Shown: in pieces, positions 54,087-62,792 of the stretch
How positions within the stretch are numbered: position 1 is the first letter of the stretch
Layout of the letters: every line of letters begins with the position of its first letter
DNA from: Plesiomonas sp051652165
Lineage (GTDB): Bacteria; Pseudomonadota; Gammaproteobacteria; Enterobacterales; CAMTGL01
DNA: 64,000 nt
Assembly (NCBI RefSeq): GCF_051652165.1
Contig: NZ_JBOFTR010000003.1
Span: forward strand, 186,001-250,000
Reading direction: 5' to 3'
The notes under the pieces: generated by a model
What the model saw: only the letters and a program-made list of their open reading frames with translations
Databases searched by the model: none
Told to the model about the DNA's origin: nothing
Program-made: the position numbers and the translations under genes

Positions 54087-55613
54087 ATGAAGCCAAGTTT
54101 ACAACTCAAACTTAGTCAGCAATTAGCGATGACACCTCAGTTACAACAGGCTATTCGCTTGTTGCAGTTGTCAACACTTGAGCTACAGCAAGAGATCCAG
54201 CAAGCACTCGACAGTAATCCACTGCTCGAACTTGTTGACGATATTGAAGAGATGCCTCTTGAAATACCAGAGTCAACGAATCTGGGATCAGAGACCAGCT
54301 TAACCGATAATCAAGAACACGCATTGCATGATGAATATGCAGAGCATGATGAGTATGCAGAGCATGACTTTGATTCTCGTGATGCACTTGATCAGCAACA
54401 TATGCCACAAGAGCTCCCCGTAGATGCCTCTTGGGAGGATATTTATAGCACTTATGGTGCATCAACGGCTCTTAGCAACCATACTGTAGATACTGATAGT
54501 GAAACACCGCTCTATCAGGGTGAAACGTGTGAATCCTTGCATGATTATCTTCTTTGGCAGGCGCAGTTATCACGTATGAGTGATATTGATTATGCTATTG
54601 CCATTGCACTTATTGATGCTATTGATGATGCCGGCTACCTCACTCAATCACTCGAAGAGATCCACGCAAGCCTTGGTGATAACAGTATTGATATTGATGA
54701 GATACAAGCCGTTCTTACACGTGTACAACATTTTGATCCACTTGGCATTGCAGCCCGTGATCTACGTGAGTGCTTACTCATACAGTTAAAACAATTGCCA
54801 AAAAATACACCTGCGCATAAGCAAGCGCACATGATTATTGATAATCATCTTGAGTTGCTGGCAAACCGTGACTTTCGAGGGTTAACCCGTGAAACACGAT
54901 TAAAAGATGATGATTTAAAAGCAGCGATGGCATTAATTCAAACGTTCGACCCTCAACCTGGGTTGCGCATTGGTCAACGTGAAACTGAATACATTATTCC
55001 TGATGTGGCAGTTAAAAAAATAGCCGGTGTATGGCATGTTAAACTCAACGGTGATGCAACACCGCGTTTATCGATTAATCCGCAGTATGCGGCTATGTCA
55101 CGCCAAACAAATAACAGTGCTGACTCACAATTTATTCGATCCCACTTGCAAGATGCAAAGTGGTTGATTAAAAGTTTAGAGAGCCGCAATGACACGCTAC
55201 TCAAAGTGGCATGTTGTATTGTCGAACATCAACAGGATTTTTTTGAGTACGGTGATGAGTACATGAAGCCAATGGTATTGGCTGATGTGGCATTACGTGT
55301 AGATATGCACGAGTCAACGATCTCTCGTGTTACGACACAAAAATTTTTACACTGCCCACGGGGTATTTTCGAGCTTAAGTATTTTTTTTCTAGCCACGTC
55401 AATACCGATGACGGTGGTGAGTGCTCCTCTACAGCGATTCGTGCTCTTGTAAAGCGGATGGTTGCAGAAGAAAACACCGCAAAACCGTTGAGCGACAGCA
55501 AAATAGTCTCAATGCTTGCGGATCAGGGGATCATGGTTGCACGGCGGACAATTGCTAAATACCGTGAATCACTTGCGATACCCCCATCTAATCAGCGTAA
55601 ACGCTTGGTTTGA
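54087..55613 (+). CDS. rpoN: RNA polymerase sigma-54 factor RpoN
   Basis: Alternative sigma factor for -24/-12 promoters, needing AAA+ activators. 508 aa, longer than E. coli (477) because of a longer acidic region II. Region I (about 1-48, MKPSLQLKLSQQLAMTPQLQQAI), region II (about 50-135, highly acidic, with a duplicated EYAEHD segment), the core-binding region, the HTH around DVALRVDMHESTISRVTTQK, and the RpoN box ARRTIAKYR at about 488-496. Sigma-54 dependence would fit the pil and npr/ptsN context, but no target promoter was sought. Confidence 0.98.
   Translation: MKPSLQLKLSQQLAMTPQLQQAIRLLQLSTLELQQEIQQALDSNPLLELVDDIEEMPLEIPESTNLGSETSLTDNQEHALHDEYAEHDEYAEHDFDSRDALDQQHMPQELPVDASWEDIYSTYGASTALSNHTVDTDSETPLYQGETCESLHDYLLWQAQLSRMSDIDYAIAIALIDAIDDAGYLTQSLEEIHASLGDNSIDIDEIQAVLTRVQHFDPLGIAARDLRECLLIQLKQLPKNTPAHKQAHMIIDNHLELLANRDFRGLTRETRLKDDDLKAAMALIQTFDPQPGLRIGQRETEYIIPDVAVKKIAGVWHVKLNGDATPRLSINPQYAAMSRQTNNSADSQFIRSHLQDAKWLIKSLESRNDTLLKVACCIVEHQQDFFEYGDEYMKPMVLADVALRVDMHESTISRVTTQKFLHCPRGIFELKYFFSSHVNTDDGGECSSTAIRALVKRMVAEENTAKPLSDSKIVSMLADQGIMVARRTIAKYRESLAIPPSNQRKRLV
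54330..54365 (+). repeat. Tandem 18-bp duplication inside rpoN region II
   Basis: Two adjacent 18-bp units (54330-54347 and 54348-54365) differ at one base and encode DEYAEH twice. In-frame, in the low-conservation acidic linker, so unlikely to disturb function. Confidence 0.9.
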
Positions 55614-55638
55614 TACAACAAGATGAGGAAAGACGCTT

Positions 55639-55926
55639 ATGCAAATTAATCTGTCAGGTCATAATGTAGAAATCACAGAAGCGTTACGCGACTATGTCGG
55701 GACAAAATTCAGTAAGCTAGAACGCTTTTTTGAGCATATTAATAATGTCTATGTGGTTTTAACGGTTGAGAAAAATGTTCAAATCGCTGAAGCTACGCTG
55801 CACGTTAATGCGGGTGAACTTCATGCTTCTGCTGAACACGAAACCCTCTATGCGTCCATTGATCTGCTGATTGATAAGCTCTCTCGTCAGCTCACTAAAC
55901 ATAAAGATAAACTACACAAGCAGTAA
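55639..55926 (+). CDS. hpf: Ribosome hibernation promoting factor (short HPF)
   Basis: Binds the 30S decoding region and, with RMF, promotes 100S dimers in stationary phase. 95 aa, the short HPF form. Seen: MQINLSGHNVEITEALRDYV and the KLERFFEHINNVYVVLTVEK beta-alpha core. 25 nt after rpoN and 2 nt before ptsN, with GAGGA before the ATG. Confidence 0.97.
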   Translation: MQINLSGHNVEITEALRDYVGTKFSKLERFFEHINNVYVVLTVEKNVQIAEATLHVNAGELHASAEHETLYASIDLLIDKLSRQLTKHKDKLHKQ

Positions 55927-55928
55927 TT

Positions 55929-56381
55929 ATGCAACTAAGCACTGTGCTTTCACTGGACTGTACGCGAAGTGCAGTCCATTGCTCCAGCAAAAAACGCGCA
56001 CTAGAAATTATCAGTGAGCTGGCAGCACAACGCGTAAATATTCCGGCTCAAACGCTGTTTGAGGCAATGTTAGCGCGGGAAAAAATGGGCAGTACCGGTA
56101 TTGGAAATGGGATTGCCATTCCACACGGAAAAACTGACGTTGGTAGCACAACGGTCGCTGTATTTTTGCGCAGTGAGCAACCGATTCCATTTGATGCTAT
56201 TGATAATCAACCCGTTGACCTATTATTTGCACTGTTAGTGCCCGAAGATCAATGTAAAGAGCATTTAGAAACCTTGTCAGCAGTGGCAAAGCAGTTGTCA
56301 GATAAAACTATCTGCCGACGTTTAAGAACAGCTCAAACTGATGAAGAGCTGTATCAGATTTTGATTGCAGAAGCAGAATAA
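55929..56381 (+). CDS. ptsN: Nitrogen PTS enzyme IIA PtsN
   Basis: Terminal phosphoacceptor of the regulatory PTS-Ntr chain (PtsP-NPr-PtsN), controlling potassium transport and other targets. 150 aa. Phosphorylated His66 lies in GIAIPHGKTD; family blocks EAMLAREKMGSTGIGNG and LVPEDQCKEHLETLSAVAKQL follow. Next to npr and rapZ, as usual. Confidence 0.97.
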   Translation: MQLSTVLSLDCTRSAVHCSSKKRALEIISELAAQRVNIPAQTLFEAMLAREKMGSTGIGNGIAIPHGKTDVGSTTVAVFLRSEQPIPFDAIDNQPVDLLFALLVPEDQCKEHLETLSAVAKQLSDKTICRRLRTAQTDEELYQILIAEAE

Positions 56382-56394
56382 GGGAGTCACGATC

Positions 56395-57267
56395 ATGATG
56401 TTAATGATCGTCAGTGGACGTTCAGGCTCAGGAAAATCAGTTGCCTTACGTGCAATTGAAGATATGGGGTTTTACTGTGTCGATAATTTACCGGTAGCTC
56501 TGTTACCTGAGTTAGCAAAAACGCTGCTTGATAGACAAACCTCTGCGGCAGTCAGTATTGATGTACGTAACTTGCCTGACTCTCCAGCCGAGCTAGATAA
56601 AGCATTAGGCGATCTGCCTGAAGGTTTTATCCCTCAATTGCTATTTTTAGATGCTGACCGTAACGCACTGATTCGACGCTACAGTGATACCCGCCGTTTG
56701 CACCCGCTCTCTAGCCAGAGTTTATCCCTTGAAAGTGCCATTGATACTGAAAATGAGCTACTAGAGCCACTACGCTCACGTGCCGATTTGGTGATTGATA
56801 CCACAGAGATGTCGGTGCATGAGTTAGCCGAAATGCTGCGTTCACGGCTACTCGGTAAGCGTGAGCGGGAATTAACCATGGTATTTGAGTCATTTGGCTT
56901 CAAACATGGCATTCCCATTGATGCTGACTATGTTTTTGATGTGCGTTTTTTACCTAACCCGCATTGGGATCCTAAATTACGCCCAATGACCGGTCTAGAT
57001 AAACCTGTTGCAGCATTTTTAGCTCGACATACTGAAGTACATAACTTTATTTATCAAACACGCAGTTACCTTGAGCAGTGGTTACCCATGCTCGAAACCA
57101 ATAACCGCAGTTATCTTACGGTTGCAATTGGGTGTACAGGGGGTAAACATCGGTCTGTCTATATTGCTGAGCAACTGGCTGATTACTTTCGTACACGGGG
57201 TAAAAATGTGCAATCACGCCATCGAACATTAGAAAAGCGACCTAAAGATGCTCAAAACAACAGTTGA
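56395..57267 (+). CDS. rapZ: RNase adapter protein RapZ
   Basis: P-loop protein that binds glucosamine-6-phosphate and guides GlmZ sRNA to RNase E, tuning GlmS and thereby the amino sugar supply for MurA/LpxC precursors. 290 aa. Walker A GRSGSGKS at residues 8-15, FLDADRNALIRRYSDTRRLHPL, and the C-terminal RNA-binding half with GCTGGKHRSV. ATG 56395 has AGGGAG 8 nt upstream; an earlier start would overlap ptsN. 20-nt overlap with npr. Confidence 0.97.
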   Translation: MMLMIVSGRSGSGKSVALRAIEDMGFYCVDNLPVALLPELAKTLLDRQTSAAVSIDVRNLPDSPAELDKALGDLPEGFIPQLLFLDADRNALIRRYSDTRRLHPLSSQSLSLESAIDTENELLEPLRSRADLVIDTTEMSVHELAEMLRSRLLGKRERELTMVFESFGFKHGIPIDADYVFDVRFLPNPHWDPKLRPMTGLDKPVAAFLARHTEVHNFIYQTRSYLEQWLPMLETNNRSYLTVAIGCTGGKHRSVYIAEQLADYFRTRGKNVQSRHRTLEKRPKDAQNNS

Positions 57268-57517
57268 AATTAAAAATCGGCTAGGTCTGCACGCACGCCC
57301 AGCAATGAAACTGTTTGAGCTCATGCAGAGCTTTGATGCTGAAATTAGGCTACGCAGTGATGATGGTAAAGAGGCAGAGGGTAGCAGCATTATGGCAATG
57401 ATTATGCTCGCTTCTGCGCAAGGGCAAACAATTGAAGTGCAAGCTGATGGCCCACAAGCACAAGAAGCTCTCTATGCCGTAATTACATTGATTAATGATG
57501 GATTTAATGAAGAGTGA
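57248..57517 (+). CDS. npr: Phosphocarrier protein NPr
   Basis: HPr-like carrier between PtsP and PtsN. 89 aa (E. coli 90). Active-site His15 in NRLGLHARPA; the Ser46-like site lies in EGSSIMAMIML. Overlaps rapZ by 20 nt and closes the rpoN-hpf-ptsN-rapZ-npr operon with a terminator that begins inside its own stop region. Confidence 0.97.
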   Translation: MLKTTVEIKNRLGLHARPAMKLFELMQSFDAEIRLRSDDGKEAEGSSIMAMIMLASAQGQTIEVQADGPQAQEALYAVITLINDGFNEE

Positions 57518-57535
57518 TGTGTATACATCACTTTT
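57514..57535 (+). terminator. Terminator of the rpoN-npr operon
   Basis: GTGATGT (57514-57520) pairs with ACATCAC (57525-57531), loop GTAT, followed by T4. The 5' arm contains the npr stop codon. The next 180 nt to 57717 are AT-rich with no gene seen. Confidence 0.7.
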
Positions 57536-57717
57536 ATTATAAGACTGTCACTCAAAATTAATTTAAATAATTTTATATGCTTTATGCAGCGGAAGTATAA
57601 ACAGTACCCCATAATAGTTAATTTAGCAGCCTTCACTGTGTGATAATAAATATCATCGTCAATAAAGACAAAAATGATTAAACATCATTTTTTATTCCTA
57701 TATAAACTTATTATAAC

Positions 57718-58248
57718 TTATTTTTTTGCTCTATCGTTATCTTGACCAAAAACATCAGGTAGCATAGCAGCAATGAGATTCCGTTTACTCCAATATGACA
57801 TCACCACAATACCAATAATATGCACTATGACAAGTATAGTTAATGCATTGGCTAAACCACTGTGTAATGTGCTAATTGGCCAGTTATCACCTAATTCCGT
57901 ATCTTGGGCCCAACCAGTTAATACCAGTAATATCAACCCCAACCAAAATGCCCAAACAGCAAGTGCACCCAACGCATTATGCCCTAATTCTGAAGGAAAT
58001 TGACGTGCTTTTATTTCAACCCAATGATGTTGCAATCTACGCCAACTAGGTAAAAATTGACGTAACCGTGCAGGTAAAGGTGCAAAACTGATCCCCCACA
58101 GTAGCCGGACGATCACCAACACCAGAATTAACCAGCCAAAACACTCATGAACAGCACCTCCTGGCTCATTAATAAAGCGGTTGGCCACAAAGCCTACCGC
58201 AATCAGCCAATGGGTTGTTCTTACAACACTATCCCAGTGCTTTCGCAT
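57718..58248 (-). CDS. Cytochrome b561 family membrane protein
   Basis: Four-helix di-heme b-type cytochrome domain (CybB/Ni-hydrogenase cytochrome b type). 176 aa. Four spans with candidate heme ligands: His in RTTHWLIAVGF, HECFGWLILVLVIVRLLWG, HNALGALAVWAFWLGLILLVLTGW and HSGLANALTILVIVHIIGIVVM. The N-terminal VVRTTHW and central RLLWG motifs are typical. It directly follows a periplasmic cytochrome b562 gene (3-nt gap), so the pair probably exchanges electrons across the inner membrane; the donor or acceptor is unknown. Sits between npr and pmbA, where most relatives have neither gene. Confidence 0.88.
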   Translation of the reverse strand: MRKHWDSVVRTTHWLIAVGFVANRFINEPGGAVHECFGWLILVLVIVRLLWGISFAPLPARLRQFLPSWRRLQHHWVEIKARQFPSELGHNALGALAVWAFWLGLILLVLTGWAQDTELGDNWPISTLHSGLANALTILVIVHIIGIVVMSYWSKRNLIAAMLPDVFGQDNDRAKK

Positions 58249-58251
58249 AGT

Positions 58252-58674
58252 TTAGTCTTTTACTTTCAATTCTTTATGATAATGATCACGTGTTAATTTC
58301 ATCTCATTTAATATCGCTTTAGCGTCTTTTATTTTACCTGCATCAACCAACGTGATGGCATGATCGGTTTGACCAAGCAGCTTATCTAACCCCTCAATAT
58401 AAGTGTGATGAGCATGGCTATCTGCTGTTATACCTTTTGGTTTGGTGGGCATTTGCTCTTTTGCTTGCAACGCTGCGGCTTTAATTGCTTGTAAATCTTT
58501 TTTCAGCATTTCTGGTGTATCAGCTTTTCCTGCTGCACGGTAGTTACGTGCAATGGTTTTCATTGAGGCTTCAACATCAGCATGTGCTGGTAGGCTTACT
58601 GCTGAAAGTGACAATGCAGCACCAAGGGTTAATGCCAAGAGCTTACTGACTTTCTGGGTTTTAATTGTACTCAT
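58252..58674 (-). CDS. cybC: Soluble periplasmic cytochrome b562
   Basis: Four-helix-bundle heme protein of the periplasm. 140 aa with a signal peptide ending LPAHA; mature part about 108 aa. The Met heme ligand (Met38 in DVEASMKTI, aligned to E. coli Met7) and the His ligand (His133 in LTRDHYHKEL, aligned to E. coli His102) are both kept, so non-covalent heme binding is likely. The physiological role of cytochrome b562 is not established; here it forms a two-gene unit with cytochrome b561. AGGAG precedes the ATG. Confidence 0.85.
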   Translation of the reverse strand: MSTIKTQKVSKLLALTLGAALSLSAVSLPAHADVEASMKTIARNYRAAGKADTPEMLKKDLQAIKAAALQAKEQMPTKPKGITADSHAHHTYIEGLDKLLGQTDHAITLVDAGKIKDAKAILNEMKLTRDHYHKELKVKD

Positions 58675-58727
58675 TTGCTACACACTCCTATGCTTCACAT
58701 AAAAAAACAAATATAAAACATGCTTAG

Positions 58728-58755
58728 AGTATAACGATTTGCTGACAAGTCACAA
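58728..58755 (-). promoter_or_regulatory. Candidate promoter of the cytochrome b562/b561 pair
   Basis: Minus-strand -35 TTGTGA (58750-58755) and -10 TATACT (58728-58733, five of six), spacer 16 nt, about 54 nt upstream of cybC. The 326-nt gap 58675-59000 holds this and the hairpin at 58939-58976; I see no gene. Confidence 0.5.
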
Positions 58756-58938
58756 TTATTTTATGATATAAAAATAAGCCATTACCGACTAATATTCAGT
58801 GTGGTTATAATCATATTATTTCTATTTGTTACGTTGCTTATTAATATAAAAACATAAGGATAAACATTTTATTTTTCTGTTTTATTTCCCTACATAGAAT
58901 ATAACTACTTTATTATATTCAACGCTCTTTAAACTGTA

Positions 58939-58976
58939 TGCTCGATAGTGCTTAAATAGATAAACTCTATCGAGCA
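58939..58976 (-). terminator. Hairpin after pmbA
   Basis: Perfect 10-bp arms TGCTCGATAG (58939-58948) and CTATCGAGCA (58967-58976) with an 18-nt loop, 24 nt beyond the pmbA stop. No T run follows on the minus strand, so it may protect or process the 3' end rather than terminate. Confidence 0.4.
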
Positions 58977-59000
58977 ATACTCATTACTGATGCAATATTA

Positions 59001-60341
59001 TTAACGCCCTGCAATTTTCAGTGTGTCGAGTAAAATAGAGCCCGTTTGAATTGTTGAGCGCAATTCATAATCACTGCCCACTGCAACAATATTTGCCAGC
59101 ATCTCTTTGAGATTTCCAGCAACCGTAATTTCTGAGACTGGATAGGCAATTTCACCGTTCTCAACCCAAAAGCCAGCAGCACCCCGTGAATAATCACCCG
59201 TGACACTGTTAACACCTTGCCCCATTAACTCGGTGACAAGTAACCCAGTGCCCATCTGTTGCAACAATTGACTAAAGTTTTGCCCACTATGTTGAACTTG
59301 CCAGTTATGAATACCGCCAGCATGCCCTGTTGCTTGCATGCCCATTTTACGCGCCGCATAGCTTGTCAGTAGGTAGGTTTGTAACACACCGTTTTGAATA
59401 ATGTGTAAATCTTGAGTGCGTACACCTTCACTATCAAACGGTGTTGAGGCTAATCCTTTCAACAAGTGTGGCCTTTCAACAATATTAAACCAACTTGGTA
59501 AAATCTGCCGCCCTAAATGATCGAGCAAGAATGAGGATTTACGGTACAAGTTTCCTCCGCTAATTGCAGAAACCATATGCCCAATCAATCCAGTTGCGAC
59601 TTCAGATGAAAACAGGACGGGTGCGTTGGTTGTCGCGATTTTACGTGCACCTAAACGGCTAATTGTACGACGCGCACACTCTTTCCCAACCCACTCAGCA
59701 CTCATCAAATCGGCAATATCACGTGCTACGGTATAGCTATAATCACGCTCCATTTCTCCATGTTGTTCTGCAATCATGCTGCATGATAATGAGTGGCGGC
59801 TCGAAGGATAACTGTGCAATAAACCGTGGCTATTACCATACACATTTACGCCATAATGGCTATTAAATGCTGCACCATCACTATTAGTAATACGAGGATC
59901 TACTGCCAAGGCATTTTTTTCTGCTTCAATCGCATAATGGGCAGCTAGATCAGGATCAATGTGCATAGGGTGAAACAGATCCAAATCAGGGGCTTCAAAT
60001 GCCATTAATGCTTTATCTGCAGGGCCAGCATAAGGATCGGGGGAGGTATGTTTAGCAATGTCTAGTGCCGCAGCAACCGTTTGGTAAATAGCGTGCTCAC
60101 TGAGATCGGTGGTTGAGGCACTGCCTTTACATTGATTACGAAACACAGTGATGCCTAAAGCACCATCACTGTTAAACTCCACATTCTCGACTTCGCCTAA
60201 ACGGGTGCTGACACTTAGCCCTGTTGTTTTAGTGATTGCCACTTCTGCAGCATCACTCTCTTTTGCTGCTAATGCGAGTGCGCGAGAAACTGCATGTTCT
60301 AATTCTTGCCGCTGCTTCGTTACTTGAGTCACTGCGTCCAT
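59001..60341 (-). CDS. pmbA: Metalloprotease PmbA/TldE
   Basis: Non-catalytic partner of TldD in the TldD/E heterodimeric protease, which matures microcin B17 and degrades CcdA in E. coli. 446 aa from ATG 60341 (E. coli 450); in-frame ATG 60380 and TTG 60398 lack ribosome-binding sites. It is close to E. coli along its length: GEVENVEFNSDGALGITV, TPFDSEGVRT, GHAGGIHNW and GDYSRGAAGFWVENGEI. There is no HEXXH motif, as expected for TldE. tldD lies 0.8 kb away beyond darP. Confidence 0.95.
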   Translation of the reverse strand: MDAVTQVTKQRQELEHAVSRALALAAKESDAAEVAITKTTGLSVSTRLGEVENVEFNSDGALGITVFRNQCKGSASTTDLSEHAIYQTVAAALDIAKHTSPDPYAGPADKALMAFEAPDLDLFHPMHIDPDLAAHYAIEAEKNALAVDPRITNSDGAAFNSHYGVNVYGNSHGLLHSYPSSRHSLSCSMIAEQHGEMERDYSYTVARDIADLMSAEWVGKECARRTISRLGARKIATTNAPVLFSSEVATGLIGHMVSAISGGNLYRKSSFLLDHLGRQILPSWFNIVERPHLLKGLASTPFDSEGVRTQDLHIIQNGVLQTYLLTSYAARKMGMQATGHAGGIHNWQVQHSGQNFSQLLQQMGTGLLVTELMGQGVNSVTGDYSRGAAGFWVENGEIAYPVSEITVAGNLKEMLANIVAVGSDYELRSTIQTGSILLDTLKIAGR

Positions 60342-60459
60342 AAATCCAGCCTGTTTGCAAAAAAATTTGTGTGTAAGCATATCAGGAATACTCTGCAATT
60401 TCGCAGCCGTCGCACTAACCTGATAGAATCAGGGTATTATCTTTTATAAAGTGAGTGCA

Positions 60460-61044
60460 ATGATGAAAAAGCCGCACAATAATGAGCAAGATTGGCAAAA
60501 AAATGATGACGATGATGAGATTATTTGGGTCAGTAAAAGCGAGATAAAGCGTGATGCCGAAGCACTTAAAGTGCTAGGACAAGAGCTTATCTCGCTAGGT
60601 CGTCAGGCATTAAGCCGCATTCCTCTGGATGATGAACTGCGTGTTGAAATTGAATTAGCACAAAAAATCAAGAAAGAGGGGCTACGTCGTCAGGTGCAAT
60701 TTATTGGTAAAATGCTACGTTCACGTGATGTAGAACCAATCATTATTGCACTTGATAAAATGAAAAATCGCCATAATCAGCAGATTGCATTATTTCATAA
60801 ATTTGAGCATATTCGTGATCGTTTAGTTGAAAATGGTGATGCTGACTTACAACTAGTACTCAATGATTTTCCACAGGCAGATCGCCAGCATTTGCGCAAT
60901 TTAGTTCGCAGTGCGGTAAAAGAGCGAGCTGATAATAAACCCCCGAAAGCCTATCGCGAAATTTTCCAGTATTTAAAAGAGCTGGCTGAACAACGTGAGC
61001 AATTAGAAAATACCGATTTTGATCAAACAGATTCCGCTCAGTAA
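60460..61044 (+). CDS. darP: Ribosome-associated protein DarP (YjgA)
   Basis: Binds pre-50S particles and helps late large-subunit assembly. 194 aa from ATG 60460 (GTG 60451 is an alternative). Seen: acidic N-terminus, then DDEIIWVSKSEIKRDAEALK, RRQVQFIGKMLRSRDVEPI, LDKMKNRHNQQIALFHKFE and NKPPKAYREIFQYLKEL, nearly the whole family signature. Divergent from pmbA and convergent with tldD. Confidence 0.96.
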   Translation: MMKKPHNNEQDWQKNDDDDEIIWVSKSEIKRDAEALKVLGQELISLGRQALSRIPLDDELRVEIELAQKIKKEGLRRQVQFIGKMLRSRDVEPIIIALDKMKNRHNQQIALFHKFEHIRDRLVENGDADLQLVLNDFPQADRQHLRNLVRSAVKERADNKPPKAYREIFQYLKELAEQREQLENTDFDQTDSAQ

Positions 61045-61116
61045 TACCTACTGATACGTAAAATGATTACGGCTTTTCCTGTTTAGCCAATCGACAAGCA
61101 CAAACACCCATAAAAA

Positions 61117-61150
61117 AAGAGCCTATAGATTACACGCTATAGGCTCTTAT
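61117..61150. terminator. Bidirectional terminator between darP and tldD
   Basis: Perfect 12-bp arms AAGAGCCTATAG (61117-61128) and CTATAGGCTCTT (61137-61148), 8-nt loop, with an A run before and an interrupted T run after. It serves converging darP and tldD. Confidence 0.85.
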
Positions 61151-61186
61151 TATTTAGTACACTGTCTTGCAATACATCATGCGTAT

Positions 61187-62632
61187 TTAGGCAGTACCAC
61201 CTACGGTCATCGAATCAAGTTTCAAGGTCGGTTGTCCCACACCCACAGGCATACTTTGCCCCTCTTTACCACAAACACCAACACCCTGATCGAGTTTTAA
61301 ATCATTCCCTACCATAGAGACTTGTTGCATAGCTTCAATACCTGAGCCAACCAGTGTTGCCCCTTTAACTGGACGAGTAATCTGCCCATTTTCAATGAGG
61401 TAAGCTTCAGAAGCTGAAAAAACAAATTTACCAGAGGTAATGTCAACCTGACCACCACCAAAGTTTGGTGCATATAGCCCATACTCAACACTGCTAATAA
61501 TTTGCTCTGGAGTTTGCTCTCCGGCCAGCATGTAAGTGTTGGTCATCCGTGGCATTGGCAGATGCGCGTATGATTCCCGACGACCATTTCCGGTTGGTGC
61601 AACCCCCATTAAACGAGCATTAAGCTTATCTTGCATATATCCTTGCAAAATACCCTCTTTAATTAGCACATTGTACTGGCCAGCAACCCCTTCATCATCA
61701 ATATTGACCGATCCTCGACGGTGTGCCAGTGTGCCATCATCAACAATGGTACACAGAGGAGATGCCACCAGCTCACCTATCCGACCAGAAAATACGGACG
61801 CTTCTTTGCGGTTAAAATCGCCCTCTAGGCCATGTCCGACAGCTTCGTGCAACAGCACGCCTGGCCAACCGGCACCTAATACAACAGGCATTGTACCGGC
61901 AGGAGCAGGCGTTGCTCGTAAATTTACTAATGCTTGACGCACAGCCTCTTTTGCGTAGGCGACTGCGCGCATATCGCCATTTTCTTGCTGCATAAAGTAG
62001 CTATAGCCTGTACGTGCACCACCGCCTGCAGAGCCTCGTTCACGTAAGCCATCATGTTCCACCAGTACACTCACGGATAAGCGCACAAGCGGGCGAATAT
62101 CAGCGGCCAATGTACCATCGGTTGCAGCAACCAAGACTTCTTCATATACGGCTGTTAAGCTAGCACTAACTTCACATACCCGCGAGTCTTCAGCTCTAGC
62201 AGCTTTATCCACCTTATGCAACAGTGCGATTTTATCTTCACGGCTTAAACTGCCAAGCGGATTAACCGGCAGATAAATACCACTGTGGCTTTGCGGTACA
62301 AAACGCTGTACTGTGCCACGCACGGTTTGTTGGGCGATTCCACGCGCGGCAAGCGCACTCTGCTGTAAGCTTGCTTGTGTGATTTGATCTGCGTAAGCAA
62401 AACCCGTTTTTTCACCACTCACCGCTCGAACACCAACACCTTTATCAATGTTATAGGATGCATCCTTAATGATGCTGTCTTCTAACACCCAGGCTTCATG
62501 GTAACTTGACTGAAAATAGAGGTCGGCATAGTCAATGTGACGTTCCGCCAGCAGGTTTAATGTTGATTCAAGATCTTTAATCTCTAAACCAGTAGGTAAT
62601 AGTAAATGCTCACTGACGGTATTCAGGCTCAT
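61187..62632 (-). CDS. tldD: Metalloprotease TldD
   Basis: Catalytic subunit of TldD/E. 481 aa as in E. coli. The zinc motif HEAVGH (HEXXH) stands in GWPGVLLHEAVGHGLEGDFNRK, with the C-terminal FGGGQVDITSGKF and GVCGKEGQSMPVGVGQPTL blocks. Substrates in this organism are unknown. Upstream on the same strand are the nitrilase and yhdP genes, the conserved order. Confidence 0.97.
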   Translation of the reverse strand: MSLNTVSEHLLLPTGLEIKDLESTLNLLAERHIDYADLYFQSSYHEAWVLEDSIIKDASYNIDKGVGVRAVSGEKTGFAYADQITQASLQQSALAARGIAQQTVRGTVQRFVPQSHSGIYLPVNPLGSLSREDKIALLHKVDKAARAEDSRVCEVSASLTAVYEEVLVAATDGTLAADIRPLVRLSVSVLVEHDGLRERGSAGGGARTGYSYFMQQENGDMRAVAYAKEAVRQALVNLRATPAPAGTMPVVLGAGWPGVLLHEAVGHGLEGDFNRKEASVFSGRIGELVASPLCTIVDDGTLAHRRGSVNIDDEGVAGQYNVLIKEGILQGYMQDKLNARLMGVAPTGNGRRESYAHLPMPRMTNTYMLAGEQTPEQIISSVEYGLYAPNFGGGQVDITSGKFVFSASEAYLIENGQITRPVKGATLVGSGIEAMQQVSMVGNDLKLDQGVGVCGKEGQSMPVGVGQPTLKLDSMTVGGTA

Positions 62633-62792
62633 TGAATATACTCTTTAATTTTTTACCAAATAGCACATTGAAAAACACATTGTTATTGGCTGCACATCGC
62701 ATTAGGAAATCTAAGCAACCATACAACATACTTAATAGGAGAGTTAGTGCAAAATATTATCTCAAGACTATGAGTATACTTTTTATTTTGCG

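Noticed and set aside
54330..54365. Tandem repeat considered as CRISPR-like or mobile-element scar
   Set aside because: Only two in-frame units without spacers inside rpoN; a simple coding duplication.
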